Origin: Bailinhaonella thermotolerans
Lineage (GTDB): Bacteria; Actinomycetota; Actinomycetes; Streptosporangiales; Streptosporangiaceae
Reading direction: 5' to 3'
NCBI RefSeq assembly: GCF_003594875.1
Contig: NZ_QZEY01000002.1
Location: 806,001 to 870,000 of the forward strand
DNA length: 64,000 nucleotides
Part shown: positions 24,410 to 33,164 of the stretch, piece by piece
Numbering within the stretch: position 1 is the first letter of the stretch
Layout: each line of letters opens with the position of its first letter
Program-made: the position numbers and the translations under genes
Notes under the pieces: model-generated
What the model saw: the letters and a program-made list of their open reading frames with translations, nothing else
Database searches by the model: none
Told to the model about the DNA's origin: nothing

Positions 24410-27361
24410 GTGACGCCGGACGGGGACGGGCGCGCGCGGATGGTGTCGGCGCCGGATCTCGTGGGAAGGGATCGCGAGCTGGCCGCGCTGCGCGCCGCCC
24501 TCGGGTCCCCGCCCGCGCTGGTGCTGGTCGAGGGCGAGGCGGGGGTGGGCAAGTCCCGGCTGCTGCGCGAGTTCCTCGGCGGGTCCCCCGCGGCCGGGAC
24601 GGTCGTGGCCACCTGCCCGCCGTTCCGCGTGCCCCACACCCTCGGCCCGGTCGTGGAGGCGGTGCGGGAGGTCGCCGAGGACGTGTCGGAACTGGGGCTG
24701 AGCCGCCTGGCCGGGGCGCTGCGGCCGCTGTTCCCCGAGTGGGCCGACGCGCTGCCCGAGCCGCTCGAACCCGCCGAGGACGTCCTCGCCGCGCGCCACC
24801 GCCTGTTCCGCGCGCTGGCCGAGCTCCTCGGCCGCCTCCGCGTCACCGTGCTCGCGGTGGAGGACGTCCACTGGGCCGACGAGGCGACCCTGGAGTTCCT
24901 GCTGTTCCTCGCCTCGCGGCGGCCCCAGCCGGTCAGCCTGGTCCTGACGTACCGCGCCGAGGACGTGCCCGAAGGATCGCTCCTGCTGCGCCTGTCCTCG
25001 CGCGCCGCCGACGACGTGACCCGGCTGCGGCTGGGCCTGGGCCCGCTCGACGCCGGGGACACCGCCCGGCTGATGTCCTCCATGCTCAACCGGGAACCCG
25101 TCTCGGAGGCGTTCGCCCGGTTCGTGCACTCCCGGACCGAGGGCCTGCCGCTGGCCGTGGAGGAGTCGGTACGGCTGATGAGCGACCGCGCCGACCTCGC
25201 CCGCCGCGGCGGCGAATGGGTGCGCCGCAGGCTCGGCGACATCCACGTGCCGCCGACCGTGCGCGACGCCGTGCTGGAACGGGTGGCCCGGCTGCGGGAG
25301 GAGACCCGGGCGGTGGTGCGCGCGGCCGCGGTGCTGATGGGCCCGGCCGGCGAGGAGGTCCTGGCGGAGGTGGCGGACCTGCCCGCCGGACGGGCGCGGG
25401 CGGGCCTGGCCGAGGCGCTCGGCTCCGGGCTCCTGGAGGAGCGCGCGGGCGGGCAGGTCGCCTTCCGGCACGCGCTGGCCGGCCGGGCCGTCTACGACGC
25501 CACCGCGCTGCCCGAGCGGCAGGCGCTGCACCGGCGGGCGGGCGCGGCGCTGGAGGCCCTGCCCCGTCCCCCGGCCGCCCGGCTGGCCCGGCACTTCCGC
25601 GAGGCGGGCGACATCGCCCGCTGGCGCGCCCACGCCGAACGCGCCGCCGACGCCGCCCGCGCCGAGGGCGACCCCCTCGCCGCCGCCGGCCTCCTCTACG
25701 AGCTGCTCACCGGCCCCGGCCTGCCGCCCGCCGACGCCGTACGGCTCGCCGCCAAGATCCCCCCGGGCTCGATCACGGGCGTCGCCCAGGTCCGCGAGAT
25801 CGAGGCCGCCCTCCGCGCGGTCCTGGCCTCGGGCGCCCTCGGCCCCGAGGCGACCGCCCTGGTCCGGTTCCAGCTCGCGAGCGTCCTGGACTTCATCGAC
25901 GACTTCGAGGGCAGCCGCGCGGAGATGGAGCTGGCCGTCACCGGCCTGCCGCCGGGCTCGCCCGAGCTGCGGCACGCGATGGTGCTGCTCGGCTGGCCGC
26001 GCGGGACCCGGTGCCCCGGCCACGTCCACCGCGAGTGGCTGCGCCGCGCGGCCCCCGCCCCCGGCGCGGGTCCCGCCCCGAACGACCACGAGATCGCCGA
26101 GGAACGCGCGATCGCCCTGCTGCTGCTCGACGACCCGCGAGGCTGGGCCGTCGCGGCGACCGTGCCCGACGACGTCTCGACGCCCGCCCAGCGCCGCAAC
26201 GTGACCCGGCGGGACTTCAACCTCGGGGACCTGGCGACGCGCTGGGGGCGGTACGGCGAGGCGCGCGCCCGGCTGGACCGCGCCCTGGAGCTGGCCGAGC
26301 GGTTCGGCTACCCCAGGTACCGGGAGATGGCCGACGTCTACCGGCTGCGCCTGGACTGGCTGACCGGCCGCTGGGACGGCCTGCGCGAGCGGGCGCGCGA
26401 GGTCGCCGAGGCCGGTGAGACGCTCCCGATGAACCGGATCGTCGCCTCGGTGGTCCATGTCCTGCTGCGGATCGCCTCCGGCGACCCCGGCGACGCCGAG
26501 GAGGCCCTGTCCCGGCTGCTGGCCGGGATGCGCGACCTGGGGGCCGTCGAGTACCTGCCCGAACCGGCGGCGGCCCTGGCCCGGCTCCACCTGGCGGCGG
26601 GGCGGGCCGGGGAGGCGCTGCGGGTGACGGAGGAGCCGGTCGCCGTCATCGAGCTCAAGGAGACCTGGCTCTGGGGCACCGAGCTGATCCCCGCCCGCGC
26701 CGACGCGCTGGTCGCGGCGGGGCGCGCGGACGACGCGGCCACGCTGGTGGCGGCGTTCGGGCGGGGCGTGCGCGGCAAGGACGCCCCCGCGCCGCGCGCC
26801 GCGCTCTCCCTGGCCCGCGGCGTGGTCGCCGAGTCCCGGGGGCGGCCCGACCGCGCGGCGGCGCTGTTCGGGCGGGCCGCCGCGGCCTGGGAGGCGCTGC
26901 CCCGGCCGTACGACGCGCTGCTGGCCGGGGAACGGCGGGCGCGGTGCCTGCTGGCCGGGGGGCGGGCGGCGGAGGGCGCCGACCTGCTGGCCGGGGTGTT
27001 CCGCGGGCTCGACGAACTCGGCGCGCGCGGGGACGCGGGCCGCGTGATGCGCGTGCTCCGCGGGCACGGCGTCGAGGTCGCGCGGCGGTGGCGCGGCGGC
27101 CGCAACGGCTACGGGGACACCCTCTCGCCGCGTGAGCTCGACGTCGCCCGCCTGCTGGTCGGGGGCCGGACCAACCGGGAGATCGCGCGGGAGCTGGTGC
27201 TGTCCCCGAAGACCGTCGCCAACCACCTCGACTCCGCGATGCGCAAGCTCGGGGTCACCTCCCGCACGGCGCTCGCCGTGAAGGTCACCGAGATGGGGGT
27301 CGTGGGCCGGGACGCCCCGCCGGCGCCCCGGCGCGCCGGCCGCCCGGGCCCCGTGCCCTAG
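24410..27361 (+). CDS. Large LuxR-family (LAL/MalT-like) ATP-binding regulator
   Basis: 983 aa from GTG 24410, with GGAGGGAG upstream. An N-terminal AAA_16 ATPase shows [15 protein letters not shown], Walker [10 protein letters not shown] (residues 41-49) and Walker [16 protein letters not shown] (~150). A long TPR-like helical middle (~370-900) follows. The C-terminal LuxR HTH ([20 protein letters not shown] and [10 protein letters not shown]) is at ~903-965. LAL-type regulators activate secondary metabolism or sugar uptake genes after binding ATP and an inducer. It precedes the secreted subtilase gene by 287 bases on the same strand and may control it; this is inference. Confidence 0.92.
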   Translation: MTPDGDGRARMVSAPDLVGRDRELAALRAALGSPPALVLVEGEAGVGKSRLLREFLGGSPAAGTVVATCPPFRVPHTLGPVVEAVREVAEDVSELGLSRLAGALRPLFPEWADALPEPLEPAEDVLAARHRLFRALAELLGRLRVTVLAVEDVHWADEATLEFLLFLASRRPQPVSLVLTYRAEDVPEGSLLLRLSSRAADDVTRLRLGLGPLDAGDTARLMSSMLNREPVSEAFARFVHSRTEGLPLAVEESVRLMSDRADLARRGGEWVRRRLGDIHVPPTVRDAVLERVARLREETRAVVRAAAVLMGPAGEEVLAEVADLPAGRARAGLAEALGSGLLEERAGGQVAFRHALAGRAVYDATALPERQALHRRAGAALEALPRPPAARLARHFREAGDIARWRAHAERAADAARAEGDPLAAAGLLYELLTGPGLPPADAVRLAAKIPPGSITGVAQVREIEAALRAVLASGALGPEATALVRFQLASVLDFIDDFEGSRAEMELAVTGLPPGSPELRHAMVLLGWPRGTRCPGHVHREWLRRAAPAPGAGPAPNDHEIAEERAIALLLLDDPRGWAVAATVPDDVSTPAQRRNVTRRDFNLGDLATRWGRYGEARARLDRALELAERFGYPRYREMADVYRLRLDWLTGRWDGLRERAREVAEAGETLPMNRIVASVVHVLLRIASGDPGDAEEALSRLLAGMRDLGAVEYLPEPAAALARLHLAAGRAGEALRVTEEPVAVIELKETWLWGTELIPARADALVAAGRADDAATLVAAFGRGVRGKDAPAPRAALSLARGVVAESRGRPDRAAALFGRAAAAWEALPRPYDALLAGERRARCLLAGGRAAEGADLLAGVFRGLDELGARGDAGRVMRVLRGHGVEVARRWRGGRNGYGDTLSPRELDVARLLVGGRTNREIARELVLSPKTVANHLDSAMRKLGVTSRTALAVKVTEMGVVGRDAPPAPRRAGRPGPVP

Positions 27362-27430
27362 TGCGGGACGCCGCCCGGCGCGGCCTCATTGGGTCATCCG
27401 CCCGATTGCCCGGTGATCGGCGCCGGACGG

Positions 27431-27592
27431 ATGCTGCACCTCGTGCACGAAGCGAACGACCGCGAGGACGGACCGCGGCGCCCCGAGGAGGCGACGCCGT
27501 CCCCCCTCCCCCAGACCCCCGGACCGCACGGCTCCCCCGGCGTCCCCGACGGCGGGCCCGACGACGAGTACGACCAGTACGAGCCGCTGTAG
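27431..27592 (+). CDS. Doubtful small acidic Pro-rich frame
   Basis: A short open frame in the gap between the LuxR and subtilase genes: 53 codons from ATG 27431 (MLHLVHEANDREDG...), ending DDEYDQYEPL. It is acidic, Pro/Gly-rich and has no domain, signal peptide or good ribosome site. It could be a small peptide gene or chance in GC-rich DNA. Upstream GTG starts would lengthen it to about 60 codons. No function is proposed. Confidence 0.2.
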   Translation: MLHLVHEANDREDGPRRPEEATPSPLPQTPGPHGSPGVPDGGPDDEYDQYEPL

Positions 27593-27648
27593 CCCGGCGC
27601 GCTCGCGGCCCACCGCCCCCTCCATCCCCCACGAGCAGGGAGCACACG

Positions 27649-30600
27649 ATGAGACCGAGGTCAGGCCGGCTCCGCTGGAGAGCCGTCGCGGTGGTGGCGG
27701 CGGCGTCCGCCGCCGCCGCCGTGATGCCGCCCGCCCACGCGGCGGCGCCGCCCCCTTCCCCCGCCCCGGGTCCCGCCCCGCGACCCGGCGGCACCGCGCG
27801 GCCCGCCCCGGCCCCCGAGCCCGCGAAGGCGGGGGGCGCCGGTCCGTCCGCAGAGGCGCCCCGGACCGTCACCCTGGTGACCGGCGACCGCGTGCGGCTG
27901 GGCCGTACCGAGACCGGGCAGTACACCGCGGAGGTGGAGACGGCGCCGCGCGCCGGGGGCCGCCGCCCGGTCATCGCCACCCAGGCCGGGCCGGACGGCC
28001 TGTACGTGATCCCCGACGACGCCCAGGCCGCCATCCTGGCCGGGCGGGTGGACCGGGAGCTGTTCAACGCCGCCTACCTGGCCGAGAACGGCTACGCCGA
28101 CGACCGGGTCACGACCGTGCCGGTGATCGTGCAGTACCCCCGGGGCCGCGGCGCCGCCGCGCTGAAGGCCGCCGACGAGCTGCCCGCCAGCACCCCCGGC
28201 CGCCCGCTGGAGAGCATCGACGGCGCCGCCGTGAAGGTCGCCAAGGACCAGGCCGCGTCCTTCTGGTCGGCCCTGGTGGACGGCGGCCGGGCCCGGGCCC
28301 TGCGCTCGGGCGTGGACCGGCTGTGGCTCGACCGCAAGGTGCGGCCCACCCTGGAGCGCAGCGTCCCGCTGATCGGCGCGCCCGAGGCGTGGAAGGCCGG
28401 GCACGACGGGGCGGGCGTCAAGGTCGCCGTGCTCGACACCGGCGTCGACGCGACCCACCCCGACCTGGCCGGGAAGGTGACCGCGTCCAGGTCCTTCATC
28501 GACGGCGAGGAGGTCACCGACCGCCACGGGCACGGCACCCACGTGGCCTCGACGGTCGCCGGCACGGGCGCGGCCTCCGGCGGCAGGCGCAAGGGCGTCG
28601 CCCCGGGCGCGAGCCTGCTGGTCGGCAAGGTGCTCAGCGACGCGGGCGAGGGGTCGTGGTCGCAGGTCATCGACGGCATGGAATGGGCGGTCGCGTCCGG
28701 CGCCAAGGTCGTGAGCATGAGCCTGGGCGGCGGCCTCTCGGACGGCACCGACCCGGCGAGCCAGGCGGTGGACCGGCTGACCGAGTCCGGCGGGGCCCTG
28801 TTCGTGATCGCGGCGGGCAACCAGGGGCCCACCTCGGGCGGCGTGGACGCCCCCGGGGCCGCGACCTCGGCGCTGACGGTGGCCGCCACCGACAAGAGCG
28901 ACGGGATGGCCGAGTTCTCCAGCGCGGGCCCCCGCGCGGTGGACGGCGCGCTCAAGCCCGACATCGCGGCCCCCGGCAAGCACATCGTCGCCGCCCGCGC
29001 GGCGGGCAGCGAGATGTGCCGGGACTCCTGCTCGCAGCCGGGCGACGGGCCGGTGGACGAGCGGCACACCTCGGCCTCCGGCACCTCCATGGCCACCCCG
29101 CACGTGGCGGGAGCGGCCGCCGTCCTGGCCCAGCACCACCCGGACTGGCCGCCCGCACGGCTCAAGGCGGCGCTGATGAGCAGCGCCAAGGACGCCGGGC
29201 ACCGCGTCTACGCGCAGGGCGCGGGACGCCTGGACCTCGCCCGCGCCGACACCCAGCCCGTCCTCGCGGTCACCCCGAACGCCGACTTCGGCCGCACCGA
29301 GATCGTGCCGGAGCCGAAGCCCGCCGCGCGCGAGATCACCTACGCCAACCACGGCGACCGGCCCGTCACCCTGAGGCTCGCCGCGGAGCTGACGGACCCC
29401 GCGGGCAAGCCCGTCCAGGGCCGGCTCACCGCGGACGAGAGCGTGACGGTCCCCGCGGGCGGCACCGCCACGGCGAAGGTGACCCTGGACGTCTCCGGCC
29501 TGCCCAAGGGCGCCTACAGCGGGCGCGTCACGGCCACCGACCAGGCGGGAGCCGTACGGCTCGCGACGCCGGTCGGGCTGGTGCTGGCGCCGCCGACGGC
29601 CAGGCTGACCGTGCGCACTCTCGGCCGGGACGGCGAGCCCGCCCAGCCCGTGCTCCAGGACGTGATCGACGTCAAGGACGACCTCGGCCGGGTCACCGAG
29701 GCCGGTGTGGCGGGCGAGGGGGTCACCGTCTTCCAGGTGCCCCTGGGGGTCTACAGCGTGACCCAGTGGGCCGGCTGGTCCGACGGCGACTCCCGGTTCA
29801 ACCTGGCCACGCTGATCGACCCGGAGGTGACGGTCACCGGTGACACGGAGATCACCCTGGACGCCCGCGAGGCGCGGCGGATCAGTTTCACCACCCCCCG
29901 CCCGGCGGGCCCGATCGACGTCGACGGCCACGTGCAGACGCTGCGGACCACCGCGGGCGGCGAGCGGTACGACCTGAGCAGCTGGGACTTCAACGGCTGG
30001 GTCCGCTGGTGGGCGACCCCGACGGAGACCGTGCGCACGGGCGGGTTCCACTTCGGCTCGCAGTGGACGCTCGGCCGCCCCAAGGTCACCATGAGCGTGG
30101 TGTCCCCGGCCCGGGAGCCGCTGGACGCGATCGCGCCGCCCAGCGCGGGCGGCGAGCAGGGCGGCCACCCCGGCCACGTGCCCGTGACCGGCGTCCAGGA
30201 CCTCCAGGTCGCCGACGCCGGCCGGGGGCGGCCGGAGGACCTGGCCGGACGGGACCTGCGCGGCAGGCTGGTCCTGATGGAGGCCGACCACACCGGGGGC
30301 GAGTGCGGGATCTGGATCGAGCGGATCCAGGCCGTGCGCGAGGCGGGCGCCGCCGCCCTGGCCGCCTTCCCGCCCGCGGGCAGCGGCTGCCCCATCCCGC
30401 TGCCGATCCTCCAGGAGCGGCTGACCGGCCCGCCCAAGCCGATCGGCATCCGCAACGTGGCCCTGGCCGCGGGCGACGCGGCCGCCCTCCGCGAACGGCT
30501 GGCGCGGGGCGCGGTCACGGTCCGGCTCTCGGGCGAGCAGCGGACGCCGTACTTCTACTCGCTCACCCCGTTCAGCGAGGGGCGGGTCCCGGCCGACCTC

Positions 30601-31713
30601 CACCACACCTTCACCGAGCGCTCCCTCGCCCAGGTGGACAACGTCCTGCACACGGCGGCGAAGCCCGGCGAGTCCGTCTACGTCCACCTCGCGGGCCTGC
30701 GCGACAGCGTCTACGCCCCGGTGGTGCAGGCGCTGGGCGCGCCCGAGGACATCGGGGAGGCCACGCGGGAGTACATCGGCCCGCTCTCTCCGAAGATCCT
30801 CCACCAGCGCACGATCGCGCACCGGCCGGCCGCGCCGGGGGCCGGGACGGACCAGAGCCTGGCCCTGGAGGTGTTCGACCGGCCCGGCCGGGTCACGCGG
30901 CGCTGGCACGCAGTGCCGGCCACCCCGGGCTCGCACCGGGTCTCCGCCGCCGTCGCCGCCCAGCTCGCGGGCACCGAGAAGTGGATCCCCTTCCGGAGGT
31001 ACAGCGTCGGCTGCCAGATGTGCCGGGCGGGCGACAACCTCTTCGCCCCCTTCGCCACGGTGATCAACGGGTTCCCGTACGTCGGGGCGATCGGCCATCC
31101 GGGCTACGAGGCGCGCCTGTTCAAGGACGGGAAGGAGATCCCGGGGGACGGCCAGCACGGCGGGTTCCCCAGCTTCACGCTCTCGCCGGAGCCGGGCACC
31201 TACCGCTACTCCGTCAGGAACGGCCAGAACACCACCGACTGGACCTTCACCTCGTCCCGGCCGGTCAGGGACGGCCTGCTCCCCGGCACCTACTGCCGCC
31301 CCCGGGACCTGCTGAAGAAGGGGCCGTGCGCGCCGCAGCCCCTGGTGTACGTCGGCTACGACCTGGGGGACAGCCTGGCGACCGACAACACGGTCAGGGC
31401 GCCGGGGGCGCACCGGTTCCGGGTCGAGGCCTACCACGCCCAGTCCGCCGAGGCGATGCCGCGGATCGCCGGGCTGAGGCTGTGGGCCAGCACCGACGAC
31501 GGCCGGACCTGGAGGCCGCTGCCCCTCGTGCCCCGGGGGAACGGCGTCTACGACGCCCTCGCCGTCCATCCGAAGGCGTCGGCCACCAGCGGCGCCGTCA
31601 GCCTCAAGGCCGAAGCGTGGGACGCCGCGGGCAACCGGGTCGAGCAGACCACCCTGCGCGCCTTCGGCCTGCGCGACGCGGGGACCGCCACGCCGCGGGC
31701 CGCCAAGCCCTAG
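27649..31713 (+). CDS. Large secreted S8 subtilisin-like serine protease
   Basis: 1354 aa from ATG 27649 with AGGGAG seven bases upstream. Signal peptide 1-32 (AVAVVAAASAAAAVMPPAHA), Pro-rich linker, prodomain-like region ~70-235. The S8 domain has the full triad: Asp263 (VAVLDTGVD), His295 (GHGTHVAST), Ser480 (SGTSMATPHVAG), with oxyanion Asn391 (AAGNQG). After ~510 come beta-sandwich domains, and a PA-like segment (~870-930, GRLVLMEADHTGGEC ... AREAGAAALAAF-like). About 850 residues lie beyond the catalytic domain, typical of giant actinomycete subtilases that process surface proteins or peptides. It ends at a hairpin shared with the second tRNA-Ala. Confidence 0.93.
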   Translation: MRPRSGRLRWRAVAVVAAASAAAAVMPPAHAAAPPPSPAPGPAPRPGGTARPAPAPEPAKAGGAGPSAEAPRTVTLVTGDRVRLGRTETGQYTAEVETAPRAGGRRPVIATQAGPDGLYVIPDDAQAAILAGRVDRELFNAAYLAENGYADDRVTTVPVIVQYPRGRGAAALKAADELPASTPGRPLESIDGAAVKVAKDQAASFWSALVDGGRARALRSGVDRLWLDRKVRPTLERSVPLIGAPEAWKAGHDGAGVKVAVLDTGVDATHPDLAGKVTASRSFIDGEEVTDRHGHGTHVASTVAGTGAASGGRRKGVAPGASLLVGKVLSDAGEGSWSQVIDGMEWAVASGAKVVSMSLGGGLSDGTDPASQAVDRLTESGGALFVIAAGNQGPTSGGVDAPGAATSALTVAATDKSDGMAEFSSAGPRAVDGALKPDIAAPGKHIVAARAAGSEMCRDSCSQPGDGPVDERHTSASGTSMATPHVAGAAAVLAQHHPDWPPARLKAALMSSAKDAGHRVYAQGAGRLDLARADTQPVLAVTPNADFGRTEIVPEPKPAAREITYANHGDRPVTLRLAAELTDPAGKPVQGRLTADESVTVPAGGTATAKVTLDVSGLPKGAYSGRVTATDQAGAVRLATPVGLVLAPPTARLTVRTLGRDGEPAQPVLQDVIDVKDDLGRVTEAGVAGEGVTVFQVPLGVYSVTQWAGWSDGDSRFNLATLIDPEVTVTGDTEITLDAREARRISFTTPRPAGPIDVDGHVQTLRTTAGGERYDLSSWDFNGWVRWWATPTETVRTGGFHFGSQWTLGRPKVTMSVVSPAREPLDAIAPPSAGGEQGGHPGHVPVTGVQDLQVADAGRGRPEDLAGRDLRGRLVLMEADHTGGECGIWIERIQAVREAGAAALAAFPPAGSGCPIPLPILQERLTGPPKPIGIRNVALAAGDAAALRERLARGAVTVRLSGEQRTPYFYSLTPFSEGRVPADLHHTFTERSLAQVDNVLHTAAKPGESVYVHLAGLRDSVYAPVVQALGAPEDIGEATREYIGPLSPKILHQRTIAHRPAAPGAGTDQSLALEVFDRPGRVTRRWHAVPATPGSHRVSAAVAAQLAGTEKWIPFRRYSVGCQMCRAGDNLFAPFATVINGFPYVGAIGHPGYEARLFKDGKEIPGDGQHGGFPSFTLSPEPGTYRYSVRNGQNTTDWTFTSSRPVRDGLLPGTYCRPRDLLKKGPCAPQPLVYVGYDLGDSLATDNTVRAPGAHRFRVEAYHAQSAEAMPRIAGLRLWASTDDGRTWRPLPLVPRGNGVYDALAVHPKASATSGAVSLKAEAWDAAGNRVEQTTLRAFGLRDAGTATPRAAKP

Positions 31714-31753
31714 CCCCCGGACCGGGCCGCCTGGGACGGCCCGCTGAGACGAG

Positions 31754-31783
31754 AGAACCCTCGGCCGGGTGGCCGAGGGTTCT
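31754..31783. terminator. Bidirectional terminator between the subtilase gene and tRNA-Ala copy 2
   Basis: A perfect 13-bp stem AGAACCCTCGGCC/GGCCGAGGGTTCT (31754-31766 with 31771-31783) around loop GGGT, with TTCTTC after it on the plus strand. It serves both the subtilase and the convergent tRNA. Confidence 0.85.
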
Positions 31784-31796
31784 TCGTGAGGTGGGG

Positions 31797-31869
31797 TGGA
31801 GCTATGGGGATTCGAACCCCAGACCTCCTCCATGCCATGGAGGCGCGCTACCAACTGCGCCATAGCCCC
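31797..31869 (-). tRNA. tRNA-Ala (anticodon GGC), copy 2
   Basis: The reverse complement of 31797-31869 is identical over all 73 bases to the tRNA at 20689-20761, including anticodon GGC and discriminator A; CCA is not encoded. The two copies face each other across 11 kb. Confidence 0.97.
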
Positions 31870-31970
31870 GGGTCCCGCCTGGGCTCTCACCCGGCGGCAC
31901 TCTCATAATCCTAGCCCAAATCGGAAGTCCTCGGCGCCGCCGCGGCGCCGAGGACCCGGGTGCGGCCGCG

Positions 31971-32999
31971 TCAGCGGCAGGGGGTGTAGGGGCGGTCCTT
32001 GAGGGCGTACGTCTCGGCCTTCTTGATGGAGCTGAAGCGGCGGGAGACGGCGTCACCGCAGAAGGACTTGGGCGCGGTCTCGTACTCCACGTGGAAGACG
32101 GGCTTGCCCGCCGCGATGAACGGCTTGAGCTCGTCGCACTCGTCCCAGGCGAAGCACTCCTCGTTGACCGCGTAGTCGAAGTGGGAGACCAGCTCGCGGA
32201 CCTGGCTGAGGTCGTTCTTGAGGGCGACGGACAGGCCGTGGCGGTGGGCCATGGCGGCCAGCGCCTTGTTGAACGTGAGCTGGGTGGCGGCGCTGATGTT
32301 CCAGCCGGTGGTCTTCTTGCCGACCTCGTGGGCGTGGACGACGTCGAACTCGATCCCGTCGAACCCGGCCTGGGCGCACTTGGCGACGCGCGGCTCCATC
32401 ATCTTCAGGATGAAGTCCCGCTGGCCCTTGTCGTTGTTGATGTTGGCCCAGCGCTCGTTGGGGAACTCGGGGCTGAACGGCTTGCCCAGCAGGGACTTGC
32501 CGTGGGCGTTGTGCCAGTCCACGAACTGCTTGTAGTCGGGCCGGAACTCCTCGATGGAGCCGGCGTTGACGTAGCAGATCGCCTTGGCGCCGCGGGCGTG
32601 GATGGCCTTGACCGCGGCGGTGTTGACGGTGTGGTTGTTCCCGGCGACCTCGGCGTCCACGTAGAGGTCGATGTCGAACACGTCAGGCCGGACGCAGGCC
32701 CCGCCCTTCTGCGGGGTGACGCACACGTTCACGTCGATGCCGCCGGTGGAGGCGAACTTGCGGTTGCCTTCGAGCTGGTACTGCCAGCGGGCCTGGACCG
32801 GCGGCCGCCAGAGGTCCGCCGTGGCCGGGCTCGGGGCCGGGCTCGGGGCCGCGGCGCGGGCGTCCGCCGTGGCCGAGGGGGTGGCGGCCTGCGCGGCCCC
32901 GGCCGTGACGAACACCAGGGCGGCGGCCGCGACCGCGCCCCGGAGCAGACGGCCGGGCATCGAGGGGAGGCGCAAGAAAGGTACCTTCTTCCGGAACAT
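31971..32999 (-). CDS. Secreted GH114 endo-alpha-1,4-polygalactosaminidase-like glycosidase
   Basis: 342 aa from ATG 32999. Signal peptide: basic start MFRKKVPFLRLPSMPGR, hydrophobic AAAALVFVTAGAAQA, cleavage near residue 35-40. The mature domain from ~70 is GH114 (TIM barrel): WQYQLEG, DVFDIDLYVDAE, AKAICYVNAGSIEEFRPD, GFDGIEFDVVHAHE, GLSVALKNDLSQV, NEECFAWDEC and GKPVFHVEYE are the family landmarks. These enzymes cleave galactosaminogalactan-like polymers of fungi and biofilms. A 13-bp hairpin covers its start codon and ribosome site. It is a single gene. Confidence 0.88.
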   Translation of the reverse strand: MFRKKVPFLRLPSMPGRLLRGAVAAAALVFVTAGAAQAATPSATADARAAAPSPAPSPATADLWRPPVQARWQYQLEGNRKFASTGGIDVNVCVTPQKGGACVRPDVFDIDLYVDAEVAGNNHTVNTAAVKAIHARGAKAICYVNAGSIEEFRPDYKQFVDWHNAHGKSLLGKPFSPEFPNERWANINNDKGQRDFILKMMEPRVAKCAQAGFDGIEFDVVHAHEVGKKTTGWNISAATQLTFNKALAAMAHRHGLSVALKNDLSQVRELVSHFDYAVNEECFAWDECDELKPFIAAGKPVFHVEYETAPKSFCGDAVSRRFSSIKKAETYALKDRPYTPCR

Positions 33000-33029
33000 G
33001 ATCTTTCCCGTTATGGCGGGAAAGATCAT
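32998..33029. promoter_or_regulatory. Hairpin covering the GH114 start codon and ribosome site
   Basis: Perfect 13-base arms (32998-33010 and 33017-33029) around a 6-base loop. On the minus strand the 3' arm holds GGGAAAG, five bases before the ATG, and reaches into that ATG. In RNA the stem would block initiation; in DNA it could be an operator. Confidence 0.6.
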
Positions 33030-33120
33030 AGGCCGCCCCCTCCGCACGCCGCCGGGAAACTGAGCAGATTCCGAACGCGAGCCCAACTCCGCCCGAATCG
33101 AGCGGCCCGGAAAACGGTGC

Positions 33121-33153
33121 GGCCGGGCGCCGGGACGTTCCCGGCGCCCGGCC
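33121..33153. terminator. Terminator downstream of aceE
   Basis: A perfect 15-bp GC stem (33121-33135 with 33139-33153) around a 3-base loop CGT, 11 bases past the aceE stop. Confidence 0.8.
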
Positions 33154-33164
33154 TCACGCGGACG

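Noticed and set aside
27431-27592. RiPP precursor peptide next to a LuxR regulator and protease
   Set aside because: No modification enzymes, transporter or leader-like motif, and no ribosome site. Kept only as a doubtful small frame.
20689-31869. Integrative element bounded by tRNA genes
   Set aside because: No integrase, excisionase or direct tRNA-fragment repeat is visible, and the two tRNAs are complete and inverted.
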